Positions 33,101 to 64,000 of a DNA stretch of 64,000 nucleotides are shown here, one piece after another (position 1 is the stretch's first letter; every line of letters starts with the position of its first letter). The notes beneath the pieces are model-generated. The model saw nothing but the letters and a program-made list of their open reading frames with translations, did no database searches and had not been told where the DNA came from. This stretch comes from Erpobdella octoculata (Eukaryota > Annelida > Clitellata > Hirudinida > Erpobdellidae): assembly GCA_963978895.1 (NCBI GenBank), contig OZ022240.1, positions 41,184,268-41,248,267 of the forward strand, given 5' to 3'. The position numbers and the translations under genes are program-made.

Positions 33101-36100
33101 GAAATATTGTGTTATAAATAACTTCGACTTTAACGTTACGAATCGCTAGAAAGCATATTCCTCTACGTTTACATTAAGCATTCTTTTGCTAAATGCTCTT
33201 TTTCCTACTCTGATCCTTTTTCCTGGAACTCTCTTCCTACTTTTCTTACTAAATCTACTTATCTCACAGTTTTTCGTCAGTTACTTATTTAATAAGTTCA
33301 TGTCCGAGCGCTATTGATTAAATTAAGTATTCAACAAAACGTACAGTGTGTTAAAATTAACTTTTAACCCTCGATACCTTTGCATCCTGTTAAAGTATTT
33401 TCATATCCATGTTCACAAACGCATTGAAACGATCCAAAAACATTTATGCACAGTGAGTTGGTGCCATTGCACAAGTCAACTGCAGACAAGCATTCGTTAA
33501 TATCTGAAATTATTAATAATGTGTACATTAGCTCAATATATGAGTTGCACTGTTTTTTAACCTTCAGTGCTTTTAAGCATTTATGTAACAAGAAAAAAGT
33601 CGCAAAAAAAAGGTTCTACTATGCAAGCATTAATCAATATCTAAAACAATGGAACTCGTGTACGCTATTCTATTTGCGTCATTTCTTATTTCTACTCTTT
33701 ACTAAACAAAAATAATAATATGTATAATTTAATTAACCTTCACAAGTTAGTCAAAAATCTAAATTATACTGTCTCACTAATAAAGCTAGTTGCCCTTCTC
33801 ACTAAAAGAATTAGTTGCCCTTTAAATTTTTCAAATAATTTTCTACTTGTTTAAGGCTTGTCACGCCCACGTCTTGTGACGTAGTGCACATGTCAACCTT
33901 TTTTTGTTAATAAATATAACAACTGTCTTCTCTCAGTTAGTCACAAATAGCTTGACAAAACGTGTTTTTAATTGCCAATTAGCAAACTTTATGAAAAGCA
34001 AAGTATGTGATATATTGTTGAATTGTAGAAAATGTTTTTTACTTGTTTTACCAAAAACAAAAAACCACCGTTACGCAATCAACACTCAGTGACATTTAAA
34101 AACTAATTATAACAAGTAAATTAAAAACGAATTTTTAAAACCAGTGCTCTTATATGTAATTAAAACACAAATTTTGCAATCAATTTTTTCTTATATTACT
34201 CTTTTATTTTATATTAAAGTCGAAATATCTTAATTATATCGAAATATCGAAATTAATTAAAATTAACTAAATTAATTGATTTATTGTAAAACTAATAATT
34301 GAATATTGCATTGTCTTCTATTTTGAGCATGTATGCAAAATTTGAAAAAAATCTATCATCAGGAAGTGACTCAAAAATTGATTGCAAGATTTGAAACAGA
34401 CAGAGAAACAAACAGACAGACAAAGAAACAAACAGACAGACAGAGAAACGATCATACAGACAGAGAAACAGAAACGACGAGTTAATAAAAGCATTGGTAA
34501 AAAAACAGTATTGTGTTTGTTTTGATAAAACGACTAAATAGAGCGTTTCAGAATGAGTAAGTGGAAGGATAAGTGAGTTAGTCATGTCTTCAGTCACGTC
34601 TCAGGGACAACTATTTAAATCACTTTTGCCTACCTACCGGCATTTTCGAGAAGTCACTTCAATATTTTGAAATATTTAATACATGGGTTATACTTCACTA
34701 GACCTAGAACGAAAAGAACAAGTTTGTTGACTTTATTTCAAAAAGTCATTGATAACTTTAAAATAAATCCAGAATCAAGTTACCAGGAAAGTAACATTAA
34801 TTAAACATTCATCCTAATAAAAAAGACTACAAAAACAAAGTATAATAAGCATTTTTTTTCAACAATACACAATACTGGCTCATATTGACAAGGTTAATTT
34901 TTCTGTAAAGCAGAAAACACTGTATGGAAAACTAATGCGCCTTATTATCTCAAAGGTTACTGCTGTTTTCTTACACCACATAAGGTGTAAAAACGTGGAT
35001 CGAGAACATTTTTTTGCAAGTTGAATAATTTTAGCTGGAACTCCTTGACACAGTTTAAAAATTAACAAAACATTAACCTGTGCAGTCTTCAAACCAAAAT
35101 GAACGGCTAAAACCAAAGTTGCATATACATTCAGCCATTTTAGCACCAAACTCCAAAGTTATTTCTGAACACGTACCATTATTGCAAGTCTCATATTTTT
35201 CTGAGCATCCTGTAAAAGATTCCTCAACTAATCTACTAGAAACTGCTAATAAATTATTATATTCCTGACATATGAACTCTTTTAACAAAAATTTTTTTGA
35301 GGTCATCCATGAATGACGTTACACGTTTCACTAAAACTATTGTACGCCATGTTTTCTATACATAATAAAATAATTTTATAAATTAGATTAAACCAGCTTA
35401 CTCTTAATGTCACAGTTATATCCTTGATAACCGTCAAGGCACTTAGTACAATTATTTTGATAACAGTGGCTTTTATGCATCTTCAAGCACTCTTCGTCTG
35501 TAAGAGGTCTTGGACAATCTGAAAAATTTTCTGCTATAAAGTCTTTTGTAAATAAAATTAATTAAACATTATGTTATGCATTTTTTTTGAAAATAATATG
35601 TTAACAACTCACTATAACGCAGTTTTAAAACACCTGGTATGAATTACTATAAACAATTATAAATAAAAAAACTAACAATTATCCATTGGTGCTGAACACA
35701 ATGAAGTGGAAATAGTGGCATTCAATGAACCTTCTTTGCATTCTTCGTCTGTAGAAAGTATCCTCAATTTAGCTGAAAAAAAATAAAATAAACGTTTACC
35801 ATAACTTAATTACAAAATTTATTATAGACAATTATACAATTTTTCGTCCACTGAATCTTTAGGTCCATCGCCGTTCTGAAACTGAAACTGTTACTTCTTT
35901 CTCTCCTATTGCATTTAATTATATTACTTAACTTATTAACTCTATGTGTTATACTTGCTCTTTGGACCTTATTCATATTCCTGTCTTTAAAGAGCTTTCA
36001 TCTGTTTTTTATCTAATTTTACTTGATTTAAATAATTTTTCTTTATCTACATCTGTGTTTCCCTCTGTTCTTAAGTCTTCCTTTATCATCCCTACTATTA

Positions 36101-39100
36101 AGCATGCCTCTTTTGATCCTACTTCTCTATCTAGCTATAGGCCTGTCTCTAACCTATCATTCATATTTAAAATTTAAAAGTTGTGTATGAGCAAATAAGT
36201 GTTTATCTAACTGCGTTCTCACTTTTTCTTTCTTCTCAATCTGTCTTCAAACCTGACCACTCTACTGAAACTGCTCTATTTAAGATATAAGTTACTAAAA
36301 CAAAGCACAATTTTTGACAAACATGGACAATAAAAAACGTTCTTAATTATTTCAGGCTGATTTTAAGAAAACAAAAAAAAAATAAAATTTCATTTGTTTA
36401 TGTTTAGGTTCGATTTTGTCTTGAATTTAATAAATATTTGATTTAAATGTGGTGTATATTTAAAGTCATTATAATAAAGAACTAATCATTTTTGCGACGT
36501 TTTAATAAGTTGTTTTTTATATGTACACATTTATCAATTATACTATTCCACTAATATTAAATTACCAACAATCCTGAAAAATAATAATGCTGTTTTTTCA
36601 TGATACAACCAAACAAACCTGAGTATACAAAATACACTTTCTCTGATGAATTGCATGCAGACCATGGTAGAGGAAAGTCTTCATTTCTCAAACAGTAGCA
36701 ATCAAAGTTATCTGGAGACTAAAATTTGATGTTAATTTCAGTTTTTAAGTCCTAAACACTAACTTTCAACATTTAAACAAACCTGGCAGGCAAAACTAGT
36801 TTGACATATGCTTTTACAACTTCCAAAATATTTACAAGAAAAGCTTTGTTCTTTAAAACGTTGCAAGGATTTGATGCAACCCATAAAGGAATTTGCTCCT
36901 AATTCTAATAATTGATTTGAATAAAATAAAACATGGTTTGCTTTAACTAAAGTCGTTTTTAATTTATAGTTTGTCTTTTTTGATTGGTCGATGTTTTGTA
37001 CCAAATTTTAGATGCTAAAATTAAAAAGCCTTTTTTTGGTTTAATTGAGTTAAAACTTGAATAATAATTTTACTTTTCACAAAAATAGATTTTAGAAAAT
37101 TTATCAAACGTTTTTTAATTATTTTTTTAGCTGCAAGACACTTTATTGAAGTCCCCAAGTATTTTAATTAGCAATATAACATGAAATTATACAATCACCA
37201 AACGAGGAAAGTTTCACAAGATATATGTCAGTAGTGGTGGCTTCAAGCTCAATGAAGAGAATGGCCACTTTATTGTCACAATTAATTTCTTCATTATGTA
37301 TAGTACAATTAAAATTTGAACCACTTTCCAAGCTTTGTTTCAGTACTGCTTTTGTTACATTGGCTACAATTTTAATAACATTGAATGCGTTAAAAAACTA
37401 TACCTTTTATTCAACCTTAAACATAAGATAAAGCTATTAAGTTATATTTGTATTATAAACTATCATAAAAAACGCAGTAGTGTCGCAATCCGAATGGTTT
37501 TTTTTGCTAGAGGGAAAGTCCTGTGCAACTTTTCGCGTTACCTCCTTCTCTCAGTAACATTTCTAGCTTGTTTTTAAGTTAAATAAAGTTCTGCTTAATA
37601 TCTTCTCCAAGTGTTTTTGGTGTCAGCAAGTTTCAAAGGTTAGGCGCTGACAGTTGGGTCTAATTTGTTTACACATACGTGAGCTATGCTGGGCTAGAAA
37701 AAAAATTAACGTTCAACGTGGGTCGAGTTAGGTTGAAAAAGTGATTGGGTTGAATCGGGTCACTAAGAATGGACCCATGTAGTGAAGTTTTGTAACGAAA
37801 AACAAACTAATACGAAAAAGATGGACCATAGTTAACTAAAATATAACTAAACAAAATTTGAATTTCATAACTAAAACTAAACTTAAACTAGAATGATTCA
37901 TCCTAAAACTAACTAAAATAAAAATTCCAAAATATTTAGTTCTTTTTTGTTATTTAAAAAAGGTTTTAATTACAATTTATGATTATTACAGACGCAGATG
38001 TATTAAGAAATATAAAACAAATTTTATTTTTTTGGTTTCTCAATATCGGCCTGAAATGTTCTTTTATTTTCCGTGTTTGACAGTGTGTTGTTTTTGTAAC
38101 CGATATTAATATGGCAAGTTTAGTTAAACAGTTTTCTTGTCGCAAACGGGCCAGCAATGTGTGGACTTGTTTTAAATTTGAAGAAACAGGAAACAAAAAT
38201 CGGTATCTCGTGGCTTTAGCGAATGGTTCAAAATGCGACGCACTTGTTGCATCTAAGAATCCGACTAATCTTGAATACCATAATCAAAATCAGCACAAAG
38301 AAATATATAATGATATGGTTGAGTTGAAATAAAATCAATTGAGTGTCAATGCAATTGACCGTCAATTAAGTGTCAATTCAAGCAAGAAGCTTCCAATTGA
38401 TGGTTAGTTTTATTTTGCTACTTAACTATAAAATCTTTGATGTGGATGGTATACTTTTAAAAAACTATTTCACGCATTATATTAAAGCTCATCCCCATAT
38501 GATTACAGCCTACCCTCAATTGAGTTCTAGCGCAAGATCTGATATTGGCACCAGCCTCACAAGCTTCTGTGGAACGGCTTTTCTCAAATTGTGGGATTTT
38601 GACAGCTGGCAGACGCAACATGATGGACAACTCGTTCAATATGCGTGCTTGGTTAAAAGTAAACCAGGATCTACTTGTTGACATGGACTGTTAATGTTCA
38701 TTGTTATATTGAAATAATATATTAGCAGAAAATTCAATCATGTGTCGGAATAAGACAAACTAATAATAACTAAACTAAACTAAATGATCGAACCAAAACT
38801 ATATAATAACTGAACTAAACATCATTTAGAAAAACTAAAGCGAAATAACATAGGAATAGTTTTAGTTAAAACTAATTACAATTAAACCTAAAATGATTTT
38901 CATAACTAAAATATTACTTTAGTGAACTACAATAATTTCTTTTTTATTTTAAACAGTGGCGCCGCTGTTAGCTGTGGTCGTAGCTCTACAAAAAGTTTTT
39001 AATTTTTGTGATTTTGTGTTATTTATTCAGTAGCTATTATTATTGTAATAATAACAAAAGGCCAAACTATAGGGAAACAGAGGTTATCATACTAACCAAA

Positions 39101-39782
39101 GTTGGGGAGAGGGATAGGCTGCATTGTCTGTAACTAATGAAAAACGGTAAATTACCAATACACGCGCCATCCAAAAAATGGCTATTGCGACAGCTCGGCC
39201 TGTATTCAACGCTTAGACTTTGCAGTTTTTATAAGGTCGATTGTCGACACATTTGAAAAAATGTGCAGCATGGTATTTATAAATCAAGCATTATTTGTAT
39301 GTGATTAAGAAAGCACAACTGTCAATAAGCTGCAAATTTATAGCTTGCTAATGAAACAATTACTTATTTAAGTGAGTTCAACTTTTAAAATCATTTAAAA
39401 TAAAATGAAATTAAAAGATAATTTTATAATAACATTCAATATTTACCACTGGCTGGTCTGTATGTTATACTCACGATTCGATAATAACGATTCAATTGAT
39501 AGGTAATTTTTATACAATTCTGGGCACCGCTATCACACAGAGTGCTTTGTTGAGTTAATTTGTGAAATGGAACTTTAAAAAAAAATACAGTTTTGAATTA
39601 GATATGTTTGAACAATTATGTAAAAAACTTTTCAAATCACACATACACAATTGCACAATTTAGTAGTATTTTAAAATTTTAAACTTTCGAAAGTCTAACT
39701 AACCTTTGCACTGAACTGGCAAAGAAGCAATAATTAATATTATAAGTAAAAGAAACAAAAATGAAATTGACTTATTTAACAT
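28318..39782 (-). CDS. G3: type I membrane protein, mosaic paralogue with G4/G5-like 5' half and G2-like 3' half (526 aa model)
   Basis: Thirteen exons: 39782-39704 signal peptide; 39572-39447 and 37363-37199 N-terminal region; 36904-36783 and 36718-36619 WSC-like; 35772-35677 linker; 35518-35402 EGF; 35209-35078 EGF; 33503-33378 cbEGF (DINECLS); 31849-31721 cbEGF (DVNEC); 31476-31351 cbEGF (DIDECQG); 31077-30928 transmembrane; 28430-28318 tail. Coding length is 1581 nt, in frame throughout. Exons from 35 kb rightward closely match G4/G5, while the last two cbEGF exons, membrane exon and tail match G2. The DIDECH cbEGF exon present in G2, G4 and G5 is missing; only its 3' border survives near 33738. 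The tail has one extra T in a T run compared with G2, so it ends three residues later. The tail acceptor is the same weak site as in G2. The intron at 31850-33377 holds a LINE fragment split by a solo LTR. Confidence 0.7.
29485..29700. mobile_element. MITE-like inverted repeat (second copy)
   Basis: Same arms as 5285-5505, more diverged (right arm TTTAAAGCGC instead of TTTAGGGCGC), in the last intron of G3. Confidence 0.6.
29963..30210 (-). mobile_element. Helitron-like terminus of a second subfamily
   Basis: CTAG at 29963-29966 followed by CTGACCCAGCAAACGTTGTTTTGCC. This forms a hairpin (GCAAAACAACGTTTGC on the other strand) different from the GC hairpin of the main family. A short TTGCTCCCGTTTCCTTCC block and a (TA)n tract (30131-30195) follow. 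Confidence 0.55.
32170..32563 (+). mobile_element. LINE reverse transcriptase C-terminal fragment, first part
   Basis: Reads IEYCNYLYYDLPDSILRLLS, FNCAVRLVSRTS, HISPSFVLLHWLPPKYRVIF and SPLYLTNLIKTPLKSGLR, the conserved thumb and C-terminal region of CR1/L2-like RTs. The frame is interrupted at 32564 by a solo LTR and continues at 33174-33300 (DPFSWNSLPTFLTKSTYL). Located in an intron of G3. Confidence 0.85.
32564..33173 (+). mobile_element. Solo LTR (610 bp) inserted into a LINE
   Basis: TG...CA ends (TGTAAGATAAAAATG to CTCTACGTTTACA), same family as 18211-20494 and 21720-23083. Flanks TTAAA and TTAAG form a near-perfect 5-bp duplication. The inner part has a TATG/TA microsatellite (32660-32920). 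Confidence 0.85.
33174..33300 (+). mobile_element. LINE reverse transcriptase C-terminal fragment, second part
   Basis: Continues the frame broken by the solo LTR: DPFSWNSLPTFLTKSTYL and a stop soon after. This matches the usual WNSLP end of CR1-like ORFs. Confidence 0.8.
33728..33760 (-). pseudogene. Vestigial 3' edge of the lost DIDECH cbEGF exon in G3
   Basis: The sequence up to and including the donor (plus-strand ATTAACCTTCACA) matches the 3' edge of the cbEGF exon of G2 (10377), G4 (45863) and G5 (57798). It then diverges at once into unrelated intron sequence with a CTAATAAAGCTAGTTGCCC-like repeat. The exon body, acceptor and the intron beyond are deleted. Because the lost exon was phase 1-1, the reading frame of G3 is not disturbed. 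Confidence 0.6.
34116..34500 (+). repeat. ~385-bp dispersed repeat with (CAGA)n, G3 intron
   Basis: Inserted in the G3 unit; the matching place in the G4 unit (about 46560) is empty (AAACTAATTATAAAAAAACAG). The ends contain ACCAGTGCTCTTAT and, inverted, ACCAATGCTTTTAT, an imperfect terminal inverted repeat. It includes a GAAACAGACAGACAGA tract. Other copies: 39895-40240 (+), 43390-43765 (-), 55318-55700 (-) and a partial copy at 63897-64000 (+). Confidence 0.65.
35860..36330 (+). mobile_element. CR1-like LINE fragment in G3
   Basis: Plus strand: VFKELSSVFYLILLDL..., SSLSSYRPVSNLSFIFKI, stop, then QSVFKPDHSTETALFK. Same insertion as the LINE in G2 (14965-16190) but without the poly-Asn region. 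Copies at 47975-48440 and 59915-60380. Confidence 0.75.
36619..36904 (-). other. WSC-like domain encoded by two exons (G3 copy; equivalents in G2, G4, G5)
   Basis: The first exon enters in phase 1 and leaves in phase 0 after ...FACQ. The second runs from SPDNFDCYC to VYFVYS and leaves in phase 1. The combined pattern GC(x)nRF...C...C...F.C...DCYC...AC...YFVYS fits the WSC carbohydrate-binding family in order and spacing, but the late CsG/CGG segment is absent. It may instead be a lineage-specific cysteine domain. Equivalent pairs are at 16713-16592/16527-16425, 49018-48897/48832-48733 and 60959-60838/60773-60674. Confidence 0.5.
38050..38690 (+). mobile_element. Internally deleted hAT element (BED finger plus dimerisation domain), G3 intron 2
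   Basis: 5' part: MASLVKQFSCRKRASNVW..., a BED zinc finger of about 73 codons ending at TAA (38111-38332). 3' part (about 38530-38690): PASQASVERLFSNCGILTAG and NMMDNSFNMRAWLKV, a hAT dimerisation domain. The catalytic middle is missing. It is the best preserved of the four copies. Confidence 0.7.
38955..39240 (+). repeat. Conserved intron-2 repeat starting CAGTGGCGCCGC
   Basis: The start CAGTGGCGCCGCTGTTAGC looks like a hAT terminal inverted repeat, but I could not find its inverted partner. Present at the same place in G2 (23735), G4 (50935) and G5 (62965), so it predates duplication. Confidence 0.4.
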
Positions 39783-40386
39783 TTTAAAGCTAAGGTTTGA
39801 ACGACGGTTTTGAAATGTTTTAGGAATGTTTATAAATTGGAACATTTTGACGTCATAAAATGAGCATTATTTTTATTCCAACAACAAATAAATTAAAAAC
39901 TAATTTTTAAAACCCAATGCTTTTATATGTAATTAAAACACAAATTTTGCAATCAATTTTTTCTTATATTACTCTTTTATTTTATATTAAAGTCGAAATA
40001 TCTTAATTATATCGAAATATCAAAATTAATTAAAATTAACTAAATTAATTGACTTATTGTAAAACTAATAATTTAATATTGCATTGTCTTCTATTTTGAG
40101 CATGTATGCAAAATTTGAAAAAAATCTATCATCAGGAAGTGAGTCAAAAATTGATTGCAAGATTTGAAACAGACAGAAAAACGAACAGACAGACAGAGAA
40201 ACAAACAGAGACGACGAGTTAATAAAAGCATTGGTAAAAAACACAAATCCTTCTCTAATAAAACTCATAATCATTCAAATCAATTAACTTTTTCAATTTT
40301 TTGGGTCACTTCGGAGGCTGAAGATCTTTATCAAATAAAATAAACAACTCTACGTATTTTTACTTTAACAAATCCCTACTATTAAA

Positions 40387-40584
40387 ATGTTTTTGAAATT
40401 AAGGAAGCAAATGTTTGTGAAAAAAACTCAAACAATTTTATTTGTTGCATATTTATTTATACAGCTATTACGGTATTTTAGTGAAATGATGCATCATGGA
40501 TCGCTAGTTTTCATTGTTTTAGCTGTTGCTTTTAAGTTTTATACTAATTTTTACTCATCCATTTTAGATGTTAATCGGATCTAG
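40387..40584 (+). other. Conserved hydrophobic open frame of unknown nature
   Basis: 65 codons (LLRYFSEMMHHGSLVFIVLA core), repeated at 52179-52370. The two differ at the N-terminus and both end at the start of a Helitron-like element. The intergenic location and lack of a clear start context suggest part of a repeat rather than a gene. Confidence 0.2.
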
Positions 40585-41033
40585 GGGGTGGGGGGGTAAC
40601 TGAGAGCGAAAGAATGAGTGGGAAAGCGACAGGGAACGGATAGCGACCGGGAGCGGAGTGTGTATGTATCTATGTATGTATGTTGTGTGTATGTATCTAT
40701 GTATGTATGTATGTATGTATGTATGTATGTATGTATGTATGTATGTATGTATGTATGTATGTATGTATGTATGTATGTATGTATGTATGTATGTATGTAT
40801 GTATGTATGTATGTATGTATGTATGTATGTATGTATGTATGTATGTATGTATGTATGTATGTATGTAGAATCGGATCTAGGGGGGAGCTGAGAGCGAAAA
40901 AATGAGCGGGAAAGCGACAGGGAACGGATAACGACCGGGAGCGGGAGCGCAAGCGGGAAGGAAACGGGAGCGAAAAAGAAACGGATTAGGTAAACCTCTA
41001 AAAACCCCGGGCAACGCCGGGTTCCCCCGCTAG
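40585..41033 (+). mobile_element. Helitron-like element with (TATG)n array, between G3 and G4
   Basis: GC-rich minisatellite blocks on both sides of a (TATG)n array (about 40659-40867), then CCCGGGCAACGCCGGG hairpin and terminal CTAG at 41030-41033. The homologue at 52360-53050 has a much longer array. Confidence 0.65.
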
Positions 41034-41569
41034 TATATATATAAGTCTTCCTGTCTCTCTATCTCCGGTTTCATATAAAGTTGTACAAATTTCAGGTTTT
41101 ATCAACTACGAGTTTTAGTTTAAATTGATTAAAACTCCCATTTTTAAGTGTTGATTATCAAAAAACAGAGTTGTACAGAACTTCGAGTTTGGGTCAAACA
41201 CCAACAACATTCCTATTGCGCATTTACGACATATATAAAGATATCTGATTAAAAATTATTTTTTAATCAATAATGTTTTGTTTTTGTAAATTAAAAACAC
41301 TCTTCATTTTTTAGCATTTTTTTTTAAAAAAAAACGAGTAACATCAAATTAACAAACAAACAACAATTACTTAAACACTAAAGCAAATACTCTTAATTTT
41401 TGTGTACAGTATAGTCTTTATTTCTTCTTTCTTAAATACATTAGCAAATTTTTTTTTGTTTGAAGTTAGTTTTTTTGCCACATTAATCAAACACCTTTAA
41501 AACAATATCAACTTTTTGCTGAATAAGTTTGTTCTATTCTTTAATGGCAACACCGGTTAGCCTATAAAG

Positions 41570-51762
<10,193 letters not shown>

Positions 51763-52359
51763 TTTAAAGCTAAGGTTTGAACGACGGTTTTGAAATGTTT
51801 TAGGAATGTTTATAAATTGGAACATTTTGACGTCATAAAATGAGCATTATATTTATCCCAACAAAAAACACAAATTCTTCTCTATTAGAACTTTAAATCA
51901 TAAGAAAACATTTTTGTGAAAACAAATTAAATATGTTTTTTATTTTTTGAGGTCACTGGTAAGGCTAAAAATCTTAATCAAATGACATGAAAAAGTCCAC
52001 GTATTTTTACTCTATCATAAAGCACATTTTTACGTCTAATAAAACTCCTAATCATTCAAATCAATTAAATTTTTTAATTTTTTGGGTCACTTCGGAGGCT
52101 GAAGATCTTAATAAAATAAAATAAACAACTCTACGTATTTTTACTTTAACATAAAGCACAAATCCCTACTACTAGAATTTGGAATTATGGAAAATAATAT
52201 TTGTGGAAAAAACTGAAACAAATTTAATTGTTGCTTATTTATTTATACAGCTATTACGGTATTTTAGTGAAATGATGCATCATGGATCGCTAGTTTTTAT
52301 TGTTTTAGCTGTTGCTTTTAAGTTTTATACTAACTTTTACTCATCAATTTTAGATTTAA

Positions 52360-52722
52360 ATCGGATCTAGGGGGGGGGGCAACTGAGAGCAAAAGAATAA
52401 GCGGGAAAGCGACAGGGAACGGATAACGACCGGGAGCGGGAGTGTGTATGTATCTATGTATGTATGTATGTGTGTATGTATCTATGTATGTATGTGTGTA
52501 TGTGTGTATGTATGTATTTATGTATATATGTGTGTATGTATCTATGTGTGTATGTATGTATGTATGTATGTATGTATGTATGTATGTATGTATGTATGTA
52601 TGTATGTATGTATGTATGTATGTATGTATGTATGTATGTATGTATGTATGTATGTATGTATGTATGTATGTATGTATGTATGTATGTATGTATGTATGTA
52701 TGTATGTATGTATGTATGTATG

Positions 52723-52756
<34 letters not shown>

Positions 52757-53050
52757 TGTATGTATGTATGTATGTATGTATGTATGTATGTATGTATGTA
52801 TGTATGTATGTATGTATGTATGTATGTATGTATGTATGTATGTATGTATGTATGTATGTATGTATGTATGTATGTATGTATCTAGAATCGGATCTAGGGG
52901 GGAACTGAGAGCGAAAAAATGAGCGGGAAAGCGAAAGGGAACGGATAACGACCGGGAGCGGGAGCGCAAGCGGGAAGGAAACGGGAGCGAAAAATAAACG
53001 CATTACGTAAACCTCTAAAAACCCCGGGCAACGCCGGGTTTCCCCGCTAG
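52360..53050 (+). mobile_element. Helitron-like element with long (TATG)n array, between G4 and G5
   Basis: Same element as 40585-41033. The (TATG)n array spans about 52441-52882, roughly twice that of the G3/G4 copy, with variant units (TGTG, TCTA, TTTA) at its left end. Terminal CTAG at 53047-53050. Confidence 0.7.
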
Positions 53051-53585
53051 TATATATATAAGTCTTCCTGTCTCTCTATCTCCGGTTTCATATAAAGTTG
53101 TACAAATTTCAGGTTTTATCAACTACGAGTTTTAGTTTAAATTGATTAAAACTCCCATTTTTAAGTGTTGATTATCAAAAAACAGAGTTGTACAGAACTT
53201 CGAGTTTGGGTCAAACACCAACAACATTCCTATTGCGCATTTACGACATATATAAAGATATCTGATTAAAAATTATTTTTTAATCAATAATGTTTTGTTT
53301 TTGTAAATTAAAAACACTCTTCATTTTTTAGCATTTTTTTTATAAAAAAGACGAGTAACATCAAATTAACAAACAAACAACAATTACTTAAACACTAAAG
53401 CAAATACTTTTAATTTTTGTGTACAGTATAGTCTTTATTTCTTCTTTCTTAAATACATTAGCAAATTTTTTTTTGTTTGAAGTTAGTTATTTGCCACATT
53501 AATCAAACACCTTTAAAACTATATCAACTTTTTGCTGAATAAGTTTGTTCTATTCTTTAATGGCAACACCGGTTAGCCTATAAAG

Positions 53586-63794
<10,209 letters not shown>

Positions 63795-64000
63795 TTTAAA
63801 GCTAAGGTTTGAACGACGGTTTTGAAATGTTTTAGGAATGTTTATAAATTGGAACATTTTGACGTCATAAAATGAGCATTATTTTTATTCCAACAACAAA
63901 TAAATTAAAAACGAATTTTTAAAACCCAATGCTTTTATATGTAATTAAAACACAAATTTTGCAATCAATTTTTTCTTATATTACTCTTTTATTTTATATT

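Noticed and set aside
35080..35268. Plus-strand frame conserved between units (also 11135-11449)
   Set aside because: Antisense shadow of the minus-strand EGF exon; conservation comes from that exon.

Overview
This is an AT-rich eukaryotic window, most likely from a cnidarian and probably a Hydra-type hydrozoan. The evidence is the very high A+T content, long (TA)n and (TATG)n microsatellites, dense CR1-like, hAT, Gypsy, Copia and Helitron-like remnants, and small phase-1 EGF exons separated by TE-filled introns. The species call is inference. No bacterial-type genes, rRNA, tRNA or CRISPR array were found.

The main content is a tandem cluster of five paralogous genes, all on the minus strand, called G1 to G5 from left to right. 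I assembled them by joining short exons with GT/AG borders and compatible phases. Each complete gene predicts a type I membrane protein: signal peptide, a cysteine-containing N-terminal region I do not recognise, a divergent WSC-like domain split over two exons, a short linker exon, two EGF-like exons, a variable set of two or three calcium-binding EGF (cbEGF) exons, one transmembrane exon and a short cytoplasmic tail. G1 (1-1667) has only its first three exons in the window. G2 (4127-24574, 522 aa) and G3 (28318-39782, 526 aa) have three cbEGF exons and a longer tail. G4 (41570-51762, 459 aa) and G5 (53586-63794, 459 aa) have two cbEGF exons, a different transmembrane exon and a very short tail. 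All four full models keep the frame with no internal stop.

The right half is a tandem segmental duplication with a period of about 12 kb: roughly 34.5-46.6 kb, 46.6-58.5 kb and 58.5 kb to the edge. The units are nearly identical over long stretches, introns and old transposon fragments included. The left half holds an older version of the unit with different intergenic content (a hAT transposase fragment and a ~140-bp tandem repeat), also duplicated (1.8-7.5 kb versus 26-31.5 kb). G3 is a mosaic, with a G4/G5-like 5' half and a G2-like 3' half.

Introns and intergenic regions are mostly mobile DNA: Copia-like and Gypsy-like polyprotein fragments, two solo LTRs (one with a perfect 5-bp target duplication and an empty site in paralogous units), CR1-like LINE fragments shared by G2-G5, BED/hAT transposon remnants in every intron 2, and a family of small Helitron-like elements ending in a GC hairpin plus CTAG or CTAA and carrying a GC-rich minisatellite. 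Most long open frames in the window lie in these repeats and are not genes.

Function is not established. The architecture (secreted, cysteine-rich, modular ectodomain, one membrane pass, two kinds of tail, recent duplication and conversion) suggests a rapidly evolving cell-surface receptor or adhesion family.
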